Assembly: GCA_025454925.1 (NCBI GenBank) | Contig: JALONM010000031.1 | Span: 1-40,347 of the forward strand | Length of the DNA stretch: 40,347 nt | Source of the DNA: Cytophagaceae bacterium | Lineage (GTDB): Bacteria > Bacteroidota > Bacteroidia > Cytophagales > Cytophagaceae | Direction: 5' to 3' | Shown: positions 15,169 to 24,612 of the stretch, one piece after another | Numbering within the stretch: position 1 is the stretch's first letter | How the letters are laid out: every line of letters begins with the position of its first letter | The notes under the pieces: generated by a model | What the model was told of the DNA's origin: nothing | Seen by the model: the letters and a program-made list of their open reading frames with translations, nothing else | The model's database searches: none | Made by a program: the position numbers and the translations under genes

Positions 15169-16212
15169 ATGCCTGTTAACCGAAATGCATTAATACGATA
15201 TAAAACCATCGACCATTGCTTGCGCAACCGCCGCCGCAGATGGACGCTGGAAGACCTCATTGAAGCTTGTTCCGAAGCTTTATATGAATATGAAGGGATT
15301 GACAAGGGCGTCAGCAAACGATCCATTCAGGCAGACATACAAATGATGCGCAGTGAAAAATTGGGATATAATGCCCCTATCGTAGTGCTTGAAAAGAAGT
15401 ATTATACATACGAAGATCCTGAATACAGCATCACCAACATCCCTCTTTCGGATCACGATATGAATACCCTTTCCGAAATACTGGGAATATTGAAACAGTT
15501 TAAAGGATTTTCTCATTTTAATCACCTGGACGGAATGGTGCATAAACTTGAGGATTATGTATATGTGCAAAAGGAAAACAAAAGGTCCGTTATTGATTTC
15601 GAAAAAAACGAATTACTGCGTGGTTTGGAACACCTCGATACCATTTACCAAGCGATTGTTCAGGAACAGGTGCTTGAAATAACCTATCAATCGTTTAAAG
15701 CCACCGAAGCTCATACATTTAAATTTCATGCTTATTTACTAAAAGAATATAAAAACAGATGGTTTGTAATTGGCATCCAAAAGAAAGGGCAACCCATCCT
15801 AAACCTTGCCTTGGATAGAATAAAGCTGGTGCGTGTTTCTCTTCAGGACAAATACCTTGTGAATACGGAATTTAGTGCGGAGGCATTTTATGCGCATGCT
15901 GTTGGGGTGACGGTAATTGAGGGGATGAGACCCGATAAAATCGAACTACGGGTTGATAAACACAATGCCCCTTATGTAGAAACCAAGCCTATTCACCCAT
16001 CCCAAACGATTGTGGAACGGTACGATGATGGCAGTATCCGAATCGCATTAAAAGTGATTATTAATTATGAATTGGAAAGAGAAATCCTGGGCTTCGGAGA
16101 TAGTATGATTGTGCTGAAACCCGAACGTTTAAAAAAACGAATTATTAAGAAGATGGAAAAAGCATTGCAAGAATACGCTCATCTTCTCGATTATTCTGAA
16201 CCCAAGCCGTAA
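15169..16212 (+). CDS. WYL-domain transcriptional regulator
   Basis: 347 residues. The N-terminus (about 1-75) is a winged helix (LIEACSEALYEYEG, then VSKRSIQADIQMMRS, the typical recognition helix). Residues ~160-235 are the WYL domain (ITYQSF, FHAYLLKEYKNRWFVIG, LALDRI), and the rest is the C-terminal extension. WYL domains are thought to sense nucleic acid or nucleotide ligands and often control RNA-repair and CRISPR loci. It is divergent from ro60 with 116 bp between, so it probably controls the ro60-RNA-pnkp block. Damaged RNA ends or 2',3'-cyclic products are plausible ligands (inference). Confidence 0.88.
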   Translation: MPVNRNALIRYKTIDHCLRNRRRRWTLEDLIEACSEALYEYEGIDKGVSKRSIQADIQMMRSEKLGYNAPIVVLEKKYYTYEDPEYSITNIPLSDHDMNTLSEILGILKQFKGFSHFNHLDGMVHKLEDYVYVQKENKRSVIDFEKNELLRGLEHLDTIYQAIVQEQVLEITYQSFKATEAHTFKFHAYLLKEYKNRWFVIGIQKKGQPILNLALDRIKLVRVSLQDKYLVNTEFSAEAFYAHAVGVTVIEGMRPDKIELRVDKHNAPYVETKPIHPSQTIVERYDDGSIRIALKVIINYELEREILGFGDSMIVLKPERLKKRIIKKMEKALQEYAHLLDYSEPKP

Positions 16213-16564
16213 TACCTCTGGTGGACCTGTTTTCCCTCACAGAAGTGAAGCGCAGGGTGGCGAACGCTTATGAATTGCCGACCCACAGCCGTTACTTGCG
16301 ACATAGAAGAATTGTCAGGAAGAAATGCCATTAAAATACATGGCAGGTTTTGCGTGAGGGATAGAGTGGAAAGCCTGTTTGCGTGGTGGCGCAACATGCG
16401 CCACCACGCAAACAAAGGCTTGCAGCGATAGCCCGGCCCAAGTGTGGTGGCGCCGAAGGTGCCACCACGCGGGACACGCCCAACATAAAGACAACCTCGT
16501 GGTTGGAGAATTCACTAAATACCCAATTGCCATCAACATCTTAACATTTCGGGTTGAATATCAT
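16213..16564. repeat. REP-like element with two strong hairpins
   Basis: There is no protein gene. Seen: an 18-bp perfect stem with ACA loop (16376-16414), arms TGTTTGCGTGGTGGCGCA and its complement; then a second 11-bp stem with one mismatch (16444-16468) sharing the core GTGGTGGCGC. The stretch also carries GCAGCGATAGCCCGGCC, a string I associate with intergenic repeats in this phylum. It sits between the convergent WYL and RlaP-like genes, where it may also act as a bidirectional transcription stop. Confidence 0.6.
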
Positions 16565-17638
16565 TCAAGAAGAATACCACTTATTACGTATGGACCATAA
16601 CAATTCCTCTGCCTTTTGCCAGTCGGGTTCTTCGGGTAGATCGGACTTGTCAAATAACTCATTCATACTACTCATTTTTTCTTCTGCCAATTGAAGGAGA
16701 TATTCATAACCAAATTCACCTCTTCTGATTTTTAATAAAAAATCCCGATCGTGTCGATGCACGATGACTCTTTTGTGTCTGGCAATCTCTTCGGCCATCG
16801 TCAACAGTCGAAAAACATGCATCATATTTTTCGCATCGTAATTTTTACCATGCTCCAGCGTGCCTTGATAACGTTCCTCGTTTCGAACCTCCACCCAATT
16901 CCAATAATCTTTATACTCTTTACAATACGTCGAATATCCATCTTTATTAACATGTACGATGCATAAAGGATCTATATGGGGAGGAATGGAACTCAACAAA
17001 ACCTCCTGGGATTCATCTCCTGAAAAGACACCCCGAAGTTTAGTCTTTTCTATCCCTTGCGAAGAATGAAACAAAGCGTAGACATCACGGAAATGAGGAA
17101 TAGCAGATAATCCGCAGTCTTGTTGCAGATACGCATAGGTATGGAGCCAAGCCGACAATGGAATACTTCCGGCACCTTGCTGCACATAACAAAAATCAAG
17201 CATTGATTTTTTCTCCTTGGAAAAAGGATTTACAATTTTTTTATTCAGTCCGCGTGCCTTTTTTATCTGAGCTTCTGCATATCCCGCAAAACTTTGTCGA
17301 CACAGCTTAGATAGAAACCAACCCGGATTAATGTCATCCAGGCAAGGGTGCTTGTAAATTACACTTTCTTCCGGCGTATACAACAATTCCAGAATGGTAG
17401 GGTTATTTTTCATGAGCAATTCCATAAAGCGTTTTAATTCGTAATAAACGATATCACTTTTGGCATTACTTATTTGTTCAGCATATCGCCAACCATAGAA
17501 AATATTTTTGGGCAAAATATAAATGCCTTTAATATCCATATCGGATTGCGGAGTATGCAAGCCGTAGGCTCGGCTTCCGCTTATTACTTCTAATAATAAA
17601 CAGGAACGATGAGCATATAGCCAATCCAGTGTTTGCAT
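16565..17638 (-). CDS. rlaP: RlaP-like RNA-repair nucleotidyltransferase (pol-beta fold)
   Basis: 357 residues. The catalytic signature of the minimal pol-beta superfamily is near the start: GSRAYG at about residues 21-26, then SDMDIKGIYI with the two metal-binding Asp. The rest matches the long helical form of the RNA-ligase-associated type (PF10127) that recurs in RNA-repair operons. The reaction is not settled; addition of nucleotides to repaired or damaged RNA ends is proposed for the group. It begins 9 bp after the hen1 stop and is surely cotranscribed with it. The remaining doubt is whether it belongs to RlaP rather than a related COG3541 branch. Confidence 0.75.
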   Translation of the reverse strand: MQTLDWLYAHRSCLLLEVISGSRAYGLHTPQSDMDIKGIYILPKNIFYGWRYAEQISNAKSDIVYYELKRFMELLMKNNPTILELLYTPEESVIYKHPCLDDINPGWFLSKLCRQSFAGYAEAQIKKARGLNKKIVNPFSKEKKSMLDFCYVQQGAGSIPLSAWLHTYAYLQQDCGLSAIPHFRDVYALFHSSQGIEKTKLRGVFSGDESQEVLLSSIPPHIDPLCIVHVNKDGYSTYCKEYKDYWNWVEVRNEERYQGTLEHGKNYDAKNMMHVFRLLTMAEEIARHKRVIVHRHDRDFLLKIRRGEFGYEYLLQLAEEKMSSMNELFDKSDLPEEPDWQKAEELLWSIRNKWYSS

Positions 17639-17647
17639 GGCTTCGTT

Positions 17648-19048
17648 TTATTTCATTGAAAAAACAGCCATTTGACTGGGAGCCCCAACCAGCTCATGCA
17701 GTGGCCCTACGGGCTTACACAGAAACGAGTAGCCATACTTTATTGCCAATCCCTTGGCCCAGGCTTCAAACTCTTGACGAGTCCATTCGAACCGATGGTC
17801 TGCATGGCGGAAAGAGCCAGCCGAGAGGGTTTCATACTGGGTATTGTATTCGGCATTGGGAGTTGTAATGACAATTGTTTTCGGTCTAGAATACTCAAAT
17901 AAAACCTTTTCTAAAGTCTTCAATCTGTCTGTGTCCAAGTGTTCGATTACCTCCACCAAGGCTGCGGCATCATAGCCTTCGAGCCGTTTATCACGATAGG
18001 TTAGCGAGCCTTGAATCAATTGAATACGCTCCAGTTGGGTGGGAGAAAAGCGATCAAGCTTTAATTTTTGTTTTGCTAATTCCAGGGAACGATACGACAC
18101 ATCCATGCCTAGTATCATTTCAAACTGTTTTTCTTTTACTAATAAACGCAACAGGCGGCCTTCGCCACAACCCAAATCTAACACCCGTTTGGCACCAGAG
18201 GCTAGTAACTCCTCTTTGGCTGCCAGTAGCCGCGCGGCATGTAAGTTCAGCACTTCCTTTTCACCACTCTCAACTTCTTTCGTCCCTTCCTCTTCGGTAT
18301 TTTCTGTGGCATCTTGTTGCATCAAGGCTACCAAAGCCTGATTGGTATAAGCAGGCATACTTTTTAGATAACGTTGCGTAATTTGTTTTTTCTCAGGATG
18401 CACTTCCAACCAACCTTTCCCTTTACTTACTAATTTCTCAATTTCATGTTCTCCAATCCAATAGTGTTTTGCATTATCCATAACAGGAATCAACACGTAT
18501 AAATGAGAAAGCAACTCTTTTAATTTCAATCGATTCTTCATGGTTACAGTAAAATATCTGCTTTTCCCCCATTCCGGAAAATTTGCATCGAGTTCGTGTT
18601 GCTGAGCCATAACCTCATACCCTAAGGGCTCCAGGAGTTTTCGAAGAAATACTTCTCCTCCTTTAACAGGCAACACCGCTAGTTTTACTTCAAGGGGCAG
18701 CACCTCTTCCACAAGTTCAGGTTTATCTTTGCACGTTCCATTCATGGCCGAAGAAAACGCTTTGGCTATGGCATGGCTCATCAGCGAAGAGGCTACGTAA
18801 GGGCGGTCATTCACATATTGTTCTAACAAAAACCCATCTCCGGCAGGGCCTTTATCATTTCGCACTAAACCTACTGGATCAATATCCAAAAGTAAGGCAA
18901 CAGTGCATTTTTCCTCTGAATTCGCAGTATAAAAAATATGGGCTTTGCCGGCAGAAAGTTCCACTTGCTGACATTTATCAGGTCTTTTATGAAGCAAATA
19001 ACTAAGGTCAGATGCCTTGGTATGCGTAGATGTGATGGTTAAAAGCAT
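17648..19048 (-). CDS. hen1: Hen1, 3'-terminal RNA ribose 2'-O-methyltransferase
   Basis: 466 residues from the ATG at 19048. A TTG 33 bp upstream gives a longer frame, but family members begin with the MLLTIT string found at 19048. The N-terminal half is the Pnkp-activating domain (DLSYLLHKRP). The C-terminal half is the methyltransferase: SAM-binding DLGCGEGRLLRLL at about 290-300, metal ligands in EVIEHLD, and the later His in FRHADHRFEW. Known: bacterial Hen1 2'-O-methylates the 3' end of a healed fragment before Pnkp joins it, so the repaired tRNA resists re-cleavage. First gene of a two-gene operon with the RlaP-like protein. Confidence 0.93.
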   Translation of the reverse strand: MLLTITSTHTKASDLSYLLHKRPDKCQQVELSAGKAHIFYTANSEEKCTVALLLDIDPVGLVRNDKGPAGDGFLLEQYVNDRPYVASSLMSHAIAKAFSSAMNGTCKDKPELVEEVLPLEVKLAVLPVKGGEVFLRKLLEPLGYEVMAQQHELDANFPEWGKSRYFTVTMKNRLKLKELLSHLYVLIPVMDNAKHYWIGEHEIEKLVSKGKGWLEVHPEKKQITQRYLKSMPAYTNQALVALMQQDATENTEEEGTKEVESGEKEVLNLHAARLLAAKEELLASGAKRVLDLGCGEGRLLRLLVKEKQFEMILGMDVSYRSLELAKQKLKLDRFSPTQLERIQLIQGSLTYRDKRLEGYDAAALVEVIEHLDTDRLKTLEKVLFEYSRPKTIVITTPNAEYNTQYETLSAGSFRHADHRFEWTRQEFEAWAKGLAIKYGYSFLCKPVGPLHELVGAPSQMAVFSMK

Positions 19049-19195
19049 TCTTTTAGAATTTAGTTCACCAACTATGATCAAATAAAACGTAAGAATTCTT
19101 TAACCATTAGTGTAGCTAATTACAAATTACAGGAACATCTACGCATTCTATGTGCGCAGGTCTATTTTACTTTATTTCTTTTTATGAAAAATCGA

Positions 19196-20713
19196 TTAAA
19201 TCTTGACAATCTTAAATTCAACCCTTCTGTTTTTTGCCCTGTTTTCTTCGCTGTCATTGGGCACCGTAGGTTTACTCTTTCCATAACCTTTAGGAATTAA
19301 TCGATCTTTGTTAATGCCTTTGGATACTAAAAAACCAACCACGGATTCCGCTCTGCTTTGCGACAATTTCAGGTTATAGGCTTCCGAACCTTTATCGTCT
19401 GTATGGGCAGAAATCTCTACCTGCATGCTGGGATTTTTCAGCAGCATATCTACTACACGATTCAGTTCCAATTCCGATTGAGGTTTTAATGCAGAAGAGT
19501 CAAATCCGAAAAAAATATTGTTCAACGTAAATGAGGTATTCGCTTTGAGCGGTTTCAGTTTGATATCTTTATTGACGATCTGATACTTTTTTACCTGCGA
19601 AAGATCTACAAGCTCCGACTCAAAAGACTTCCCTTGTGAACTAATGGCTATATCGTATTTCTCTCCTTCTTCCAAGGCTATTTTATACTTGCCCGTGGTT
19701 TCATTATTTTTTACTTCAGTCGTTTCTTTCGTATCCAGATTAGTAACTTTGATGGTAGCAGGAATAATTTTATTATTCTCTGACTCGCGTACTACACCTT
19801 CGAGAGTGACTATTTTGTCAGGCCTGAATTCTTTTGGCAGTTCAACTTTATATATATCGTCGAGGTTATTGCTGCTGGTATTGGATAAGTAAATAATATC
19901 ACCGGCTTCAGGTACTGAAATCAACTCATCATCCCGATGCGTATTTATAAACGACATAGGAACGGGTGCCGTCCACTTTCCTCCCCTTAATTTTGATTCG
20001 TATAAATCGTATCCGGTATTGGTTTTATCTTTGTACCTGGAAAAAATCAACGTCTTATTATCTGCCATAATTCGAGGATAGGCCTCACAGCCAGTATTGA
20101 TAGGCAAAGGCAAAGCTTTCGCATTCATGTAAAAAGCTCCTCTTTTTTCGGCTACATAGAGGGAGCAGCAAACTTGCTTGGAAGAAGTCATGCGCTTATT
20201 TCTTCCATCGCGCATAAAATACAACTGTTTGCCATCGGCCGACAAAGAAGGAAAGCCATCGTAGCCTGAAGAATTCACACCTTGTCCCATGTTTTTCGGC
20301 ACTTCCCAGGTAGTACCCGTTCGTTTGGTATACCAAATATCAATGCCTCCTAAAGAGCCTTTACGATTAGAGGTGAAGAACAAGGTTTTACCATCGTAAC
20401 TCAAGCACGGTCCTCCTAAAAAATCTTCGGGCCCTACAAAATTACTTACAACAGTTAATTCCTGCGGAAGCGACCACACGTCAGGCTTTGTCTGCTGGGT
20501 AATGTATAATCGCCAGCGACCTCCACGATTACTTTCAAAAATCATGGTATTCCCATCGGCGGAAACCGTAGGTGAAAATTCGGCATGATCAAGTGTATTA
20601 ATTGGTGTACCTAACGAAACTAATTGTGCACTTGGCTTATCTTGTTGTGTGGCTTGTACAAAAAACACAAACAACAACACTGCTATACCTATGCGGTAAA
20701 TACGTTTTACCAT
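19196..20713 (-). CDS. OmpA-family protein with PD40 propeller repeats
   Basis: 505 residues. A signal peptide (VKRIYRIGIAVLLFVFFVQA) begins it. Residues ~40-300 hold WD40-like PD40/TolB repeats (FSPTVSADGNTMIFESNRGG; LSYDGKTLFFTSNRKG; SLSADGKQLYF). A CarboxypepD-like beta domain follows at ~305-385. An OmpA peptidoglycan-binding domain closes it (FFGFDSSALKPQSELEL; SAHTDDKGS; LSQSRAESV; KNRRVEF). It should sit in the periplasm, holding the outer membrane to peptidoglycan. This is a single gene with 265 bp upstream. Its architecture is a shorter version of the gene at 26094. Confidence 0.85.
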   Translation of the reverse strand: MVKRIYRIGIAVLLFVFFVQATQQDKPSAQLVSLGTPINTLDHAEFSPTVSADGNTMIFESNRGGRWRLYITQQTKPDVWSLPQELTVVSNFVGPEDFLGGPCLSYDGKTLFFTSNRKGSLGGIDIWYTKRTGTTWEVPKNMGQGVNSSGYDGFPSLSADGKQLYFMRDGRNKRMTSSKQVCCSLYVAEKRGAFYMNAKALPLPINTGCEAYPRIMADNKTLIFSRYKDKTNTGYDLYESKLRGGKWTAPVPMSFINTHRDDELISVPEAGDIIYLSNTSSNNLDDIYKVELPKEFRPDKIVTLEGVVRESENNKIIPATIKVTNLDTKETTEVKNNETTGKYKIALEEGEKYDIAISSQGKSFESELVDLSQVKKYQIVNKDIKLKPLKANTSFTLNNIFFGFDSSALKPQSELELNRVVDMLLKNPSMQVEISAHTDDKGSEAYNLKLSQSRAESVVGFLVSKGINKDRLIPKGYGKSKPTVPNDSEENRAKNRRVEFKIVKI

Positions 20714-20978
20714 TCTGGTTTCTCGTTAAATCAAAAATTTCCCCCATTTATACCTTCTCATTCCACACAAATACATGGCGGACGCATTGGTATACTCTAA
20801 GATACATAATCCTACGGATTCATTCTGAATGTATAAATTGATTTTTTGCACTTCAATGGATAACAGCAAGACTTGCATTCATTGCCGGCTGCCTGAAGTA
20901 GCAACGCGTCGTCTGATATGCATTGACCGTTTAAATGAAGTAGGAAAACCAGCGATCGGTTGTCATGTACAGGTTAGT

Positions 20979-22535
20979 TTATGAAACACCATGCATCCAG
21001 CGTTTCAAGATGCCAGATAGCAACGTCAACAGGACTCCGGCAGCTATGCAAATCCAGGCGATCCAGTTAAATACGTCCAAGTACACATCCAAGGAACGTA
21101 TAGACTCAAAATTAAATCCAGCGGCAGCGGATAAAAATCGTTGAGATGGCAAACTCTCCTGACTGGTTAAATTGGTAATCATCCCCCCCAGCAAACCAGC
21201 GATGGTAGCGGATAATAGCCAAATGCCCATAATAAAGGCTACCAGCCGTTGTGGCGAAAGTTTGGATACCAGTGATAGTCCGATGGGAGACAAACAAAGT
21301 TCTGCGGTAGTATGAAACAAATACATCAAGACAAGAAAAACGACTGGAATCAATCCTATGCCATTGGCGCTGGACTTTGCCCAAACCAAAACCATAAACC
21401 CTATTCCAATCTGAAACATTGCCAAGGCAAATTTTTGAGGAATTGTAATGGATGGCAATTTTTCCCAGAGCAAGGAAAACAAGGGAGCCAGCATGATAAT
21501 AAACAAGGGATTTACAGCTTGAAACAAGCTGGTTGGCAAGAGGCCCAAGCCACTAACCGTCCTATCCACGTTGCGTTCGGTAAACAGAGTAATGGCGCTT
21601 CCTGCCAATTCAAAGAAGGTCCAGAAGAGAGTAGTAAACACAAACAACACCAGAATTACCCAAAGTTTTTCGCGCTGCTGTTTTTCTTCTTTTAATGACA
21701 TGTATAACAAGGTAGCGATAACACCAAAGCACACTGCGTATAAAATCATTTCAGCTATGGAAGCATATTTAATGAGAAGTGTAAATACCGGAACCAATAA
21801 AAATGAGCCGATAACTACCCATCGTTTGGCGGAAAGACCGGCCCAGTTATTCTGGGTAATGGAATTAATCGGAGCTAATCCTTTGTCTTCGTATACACCC
21901 TTTTGCTGTGCCCACCAGAAAATGATTAAACCCGCCAGCATGCCTATACCCGCTATGGCAAATCCGTAATGATAAGAATACGTTTCTCCGATATAGCCAC
22001 AGGTGATGGGCGCCAGGAAAGCACCGCTGTTAATTCCCATGTAAAAAATAGTAAATCCGCTATCTCTGTTTTTATCGTCTGCATGGTATAACTTTCCAAT
22101 GAGAGAAGAAATATTTGGTTTGAAAAAACCATTTCCAACAATCAAAAATCCGAGGGCTATTAGAAACACGGTATCGTTTTCTACGGCCATTGTTAAATGT
22201 CCGATTGCCATCAGTATGGCTCCTAATACGATACTCATCCGGGAGCCTATTATTTTCTCTGCTAACAACCCTCCCAGCACAGGAGTGGAATATACCAAGG
22301 CCACATACGCAGCATATATGGCGCTGGATTTAGTATCGGTGTATAATAAGCCCTTTACCATATACAACATCAACAGGGCACGCATTCCGTAGTAGGAAAA
22401 ACGTTCCCAGAGTTCTACAAAAAAAAGATAGAACAAGGCACGGGGGTGATACTTTTTGTTGGTTAAAATGGTAAACGTGGTCATGATGGCTACAAAGAGC
22501 CAAGCCGAAATGAGTAAAATAAATCCATTATCCAT
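20979..22535 (-). CDS. POT-family proton/oligopeptide symporter
   Basis: 518 residues with about 12-14 hydrophobic segments. The family signature ELWERFSYYGMR is at about residues 41-52, giving the ExxERFxYY motif of the first helix, used for proton coupling. GNGFFKPNISSLIG is the second conserved POT motif. It imports di- and tripeptides with protons across the inner membrane. Flanked by the inverted repeat copy upstream. The exact substrate range cannot be read. Confidence 0.9.
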   Translation of the reverse strand: MDNGFILLISAWLFVAIMTTFTILTNKKYHPRALFYLFFVELWERFSYYGMRALLMLYMVKGLLYTDTKSSAIYAAYVALVYSTPVLGGLLAEKIIGSRMSIVLGAILMAIGHLTMAVENDTVFLIALGFLIVGNGFFKPNISSLIGKLYHADDKNRDSGFTIFYMGINSGAFLAPITCGYIGETYSYHYGFAIAGIGMLAGLIIFWWAQQKGVYEDKGLAPINSITQNNWAGLSAKRWVVIGSFLLVPVFTLLIKYASIAEMILYAVCFGVIATLLYMSLKEEKQQREKLWVILVLFVFTTLFWTFFELAGSAITLFTERNVDRTVSGLGLLPTSLFQAVNPLFIIMLAPLFSLLWEKLPSITIPQKFALAMFQIGIGFMVLVWAKSSANGIGLIPVVFLVLMYLFHTTAELCLSPIGLSLVSKLSPQRLVAFIMGIWLLSATIAGLLGGMITNLTSQESLPSQRFLSAAAGFNFESIRSLDVYLDVFNWIAWICIAAGVLLTLLSGILKRWMHGVS

Positions 22536-22580
22536 GCCGGAATATAGAAAAAATAGAATAATAGAAAAACTAAGAATTTA

Positions 22581-22777
22581 TTTTAACCCTAATTTGTCAA
22601 TAGAAATTCTTCTATTGACAAACGACTAATAAAATCAAGCGCTTGAGAAGGAATCGAATAAAAGAAATTCTTTTCTAAGTCCATGATTTTCTAAGTCGGG
22701 ATTACCGGCCATGGATCTACGATCCATGAGCTTTCTCCATAGTGCGCTTCGCTTCTATCGAGAAAAGCCGGTTTAAC
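22581..22777 (-). repeat. 198-bp dispersed repeat, copy B (inverted)
   Basis: Reverse-complement match to 7317-7514, roughly 93% by eye. The 13-bp-stem hairpin has one base pair changed on both sides relative to copy A (T-A there, G-C here), so the structure is kept. It lies between the POT transporter and the queuosine-precursor transporter. Confidence 0.75.
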
Positions 22778-22942
22778 CGCAATTAGACAGTATAGATTGT
22801 AACGAGAGCCGAAAGCTCACCACCAGAGCGAGTACCCGCAAGAATTTACGAGGAAGGAATACTAACTCGTATTTCGACGAGGAAATTTGAGGAAACACAC
22901 TCTGATAAAGAGATTTCGACTAGTAAATTTACTAATTGCGGT
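22775..22942. repeat. 12-bp inverted repeat enclosing ~144 bp
   Basis: AACCGCAATTAG at 22775-22786 is repeated inverted at 22931-22942, where it forms the last codons and stop of the transporter gene. The enclosed bases hold no reading frame. It could be the footprint of another small element, or chance. Confidence 0.35.
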
Positions 22943-23699
22943 TTAAGGCAGCTTTATTTAAATACGCATCAATGCGTGCATGCGCCAGGTAAATAAGCGG
23001 GGTAAGAGCAACTGCCATCACAACTTTGTAGCAATAATTGATGCAGGCTACAGTAACTACCAACGAAAGCGTCCAGGCCTTATCGCGGGCTGGAAATACA
23101 TAAAATGCCAACATCAAAATTACAAAGCTGTCGAGCAGCTGTGAAACAAGCGTTGACCCTGTCGCTCTAAGCCAGATGTATTTTTCGCCAGTTTTCTTTT
23201 TCAGCCAATCAAAAAGCAAGGCATCGGCCAGTTGTCCCAACAAAAACGTAACAATGCTGGCGGCGATGATGTTGAGACCCTGTCCTAAAATAACACTATA
23301 AGCATAGTCTATGTCCAACGAATTTCCATGAGGATCTTTGGAAAACAACGAAACCCAAAACCCAGCAGGTGTAAGCTGTATGGCAATGTAAAGCATGCAG
23401 AAGGCATAGGCTATGCAGCCTGCAGTGATAAGACTGATGCGACGCACTCCTTTGGGGCCAAAATATTCATTCACCAGATCGGTAAGAATAAATACAAAAG
23501 GCCAAAGAATTACCCCCGCAGTCATATTAAACTGAAATGGAATAACACCGAACAACAAGGTTTCGGATGGCTTTATACCAAGACTAGCTTCTAAGGAAAA
23601 AATTTTACTGCCTATTATTTCCGCCACCAATGCATTCGTAATCAGCAAGGCTGCCAACAGCACAAACAAGGCTTGTTTTCGTGATTCAGTATTATTCAT
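22932..23699 (-). CDS. yhhQ: queuosine-precursor transporter (YhhQ/COG1738)
   Basis: 255 residues from the ATG at 23699. A longer frame to 23765 would run deep into the RNase Z gene. The chosen ATG overlaps the RNase Z stop by 8 bases, a normal coupled arrangement. Six hydrophobic segments are visible; the family motifs include TDLVNEYFG and the late ATGSTLVSQLLDSF. Known: YhhQ takes up preQ0/preQ1 for queuosine synthesis, a tRNA wobble modification. It follows rnz, so two tRNA-related genes are coupled. Confidence 0.85.
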   Translation of the reverse strand: MNNTESRKQALFVLLAALLITNALVAEIIGSKIFSLEASLGIKPSETLLFGVIPFQFNMTAGVILWPFVFILTDLVNEYFGPKGVRRISLITAGCIAYAFCMLYIAIQLTPAGFWVSLFSKDPHGNSLDIDYAYSVILGQGLNIIAASIVTFLLGQLADALLFDWLKKKTGEKYIWLRATGSTLVSQLLDSFVILMLAFYVFPARDKAWTLSLVVTVACINYCYKVVMAVALTPLIYLAHARIDAYLNKAALNRN

Positions 23700-24609
23700 G
23701 AATAAAATACGATTTACCTTCTTCGGCAAGTTGGGTATTCGGGAACACCGCTTTGGCTTCTTCAAAAATGGTATCCAACTCTTTGTACCTTGATGAAAAA
23801 TGTCCGATAATGAGTGCTTCGGCAGGACATTGCAGAGCTACGTTTGCAGCATCAGAGGCCGTAGAATGAAAAGTAGAAATAGCACGGCTCCGATACGCCT
23901 CATCGAATGTAGCCTCATGATAGAGCAAATCTACTTTTTCTATCATGGTTGGTAATTCTTCGAAATACGCTGTATCGGAGCAATACGCGTAAGACAAGCT
24001 GCGCTTAGGAGCCAAGGTAACAGTATCATTCCTAATACACTCCCCCTTGGAGTTAACGATATCTTCCCCATTTTTAAGCGCCTGCTTTTGCACCGGTGTG
24101 AGTGCCTCGGTAAGCAAATGATGCTGAAGCCTTCTTTTTTTAGGTTTCTCTCTAAAAATATATCCAAAACAGTCAATCCTATGATTCAGTGGGAATGCAA
24201 AGACCTGCAAATCTGAAAACTCTGCTATGCATTGCTTTTGCTTTTCCTTGATTTCGTGCAAGTGTAGTTTATAATTAAGCAAGGTATCGGAGTATTTCAA
24301 TTGTGTGAGCAATATTTCCGATACGCCCACAGGTGCATAAATATGCAAATCCTGCTGCCTTCCTACCAGGTGCATAGAACTGATTAAACCGATCAATCCA
24401 AAGAAATGATCGCCGTGCAGGTGGGTAATAAAAATATGGGTAATCTTGGTGTGTGAAATTCTGTATCTCAGCAACTGAAACTGAGTACCTTCACCACAAT
24501 CAACGAGAAAATGATGATTGTGGTGAAAGTTGATGTATTGACCGGAAGGCCGCCTGTTACGAATAGGACTGGCAGAGCCGGTGCCTAATATTTTGATCTC
24601 TACGGACAA
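23692..24609 (-). CDS. rnz: ribonuclease Z
   Basis: 305 residues, the short RNase Z (ElaC) form. Seen: LGTGSASPIRNRRPSGQY at the start, DCGEGTQF, the zinc motif THLHGDHFFG (HxHxDH) at about 59-68, the late HxxxxxxD element YHEATFDEA, and GHFSSRY near the end with the last His. It removes 3' trailers from tRNA precursors. It starts 3 bp after the STAS gene and overlaps the transporter, so these three form an operon. Confidence 0.93.
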   Translation of the reverse strand: MSVEIKILGTGSASPIRNRRPSGQYINFHHNHHFLVDCGEGTQFQLLRYRISHTKITHIFITHLHGDHFFGLIGLISSMHLVGRQQDLHIYAPVGVSEILLTQLKYSDTLLNYKLHLHEIKEKQKQCIAEFSDLQVFAFPLNHRIDCFGYIFREKPKKRRLQHHLLTEALTPVQKQALKNGEDIVNSKGECIRNDTVTLAPKRSLSYAYCSDTAYFEELPTMIEKVDLLYHEATFDEAYRSRAISTFHSTASDAANVALQCPAEALIIGHFSSRYKELDTIFEEAKAVFPNTQLAEEGKSYFIHE

Positions 24610-24612
24610 AAA

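Noticed and set aside
16191-16600. Short frames between the WYL and RlaP-like genes
   Set aside because: They are translations of the REP-like hairpins.
19049-19081. TTG start giving 11 more residues on Hen1
   Set aside because: Family members begin with the MLLTIT string at 19048, and ATG is preferred.
23700-23765. Longer start for the queuosine-precursor transporter
   Set aside because: It would overlap RNase Z by about 70 bases and adds a basic segment atypical of the family.
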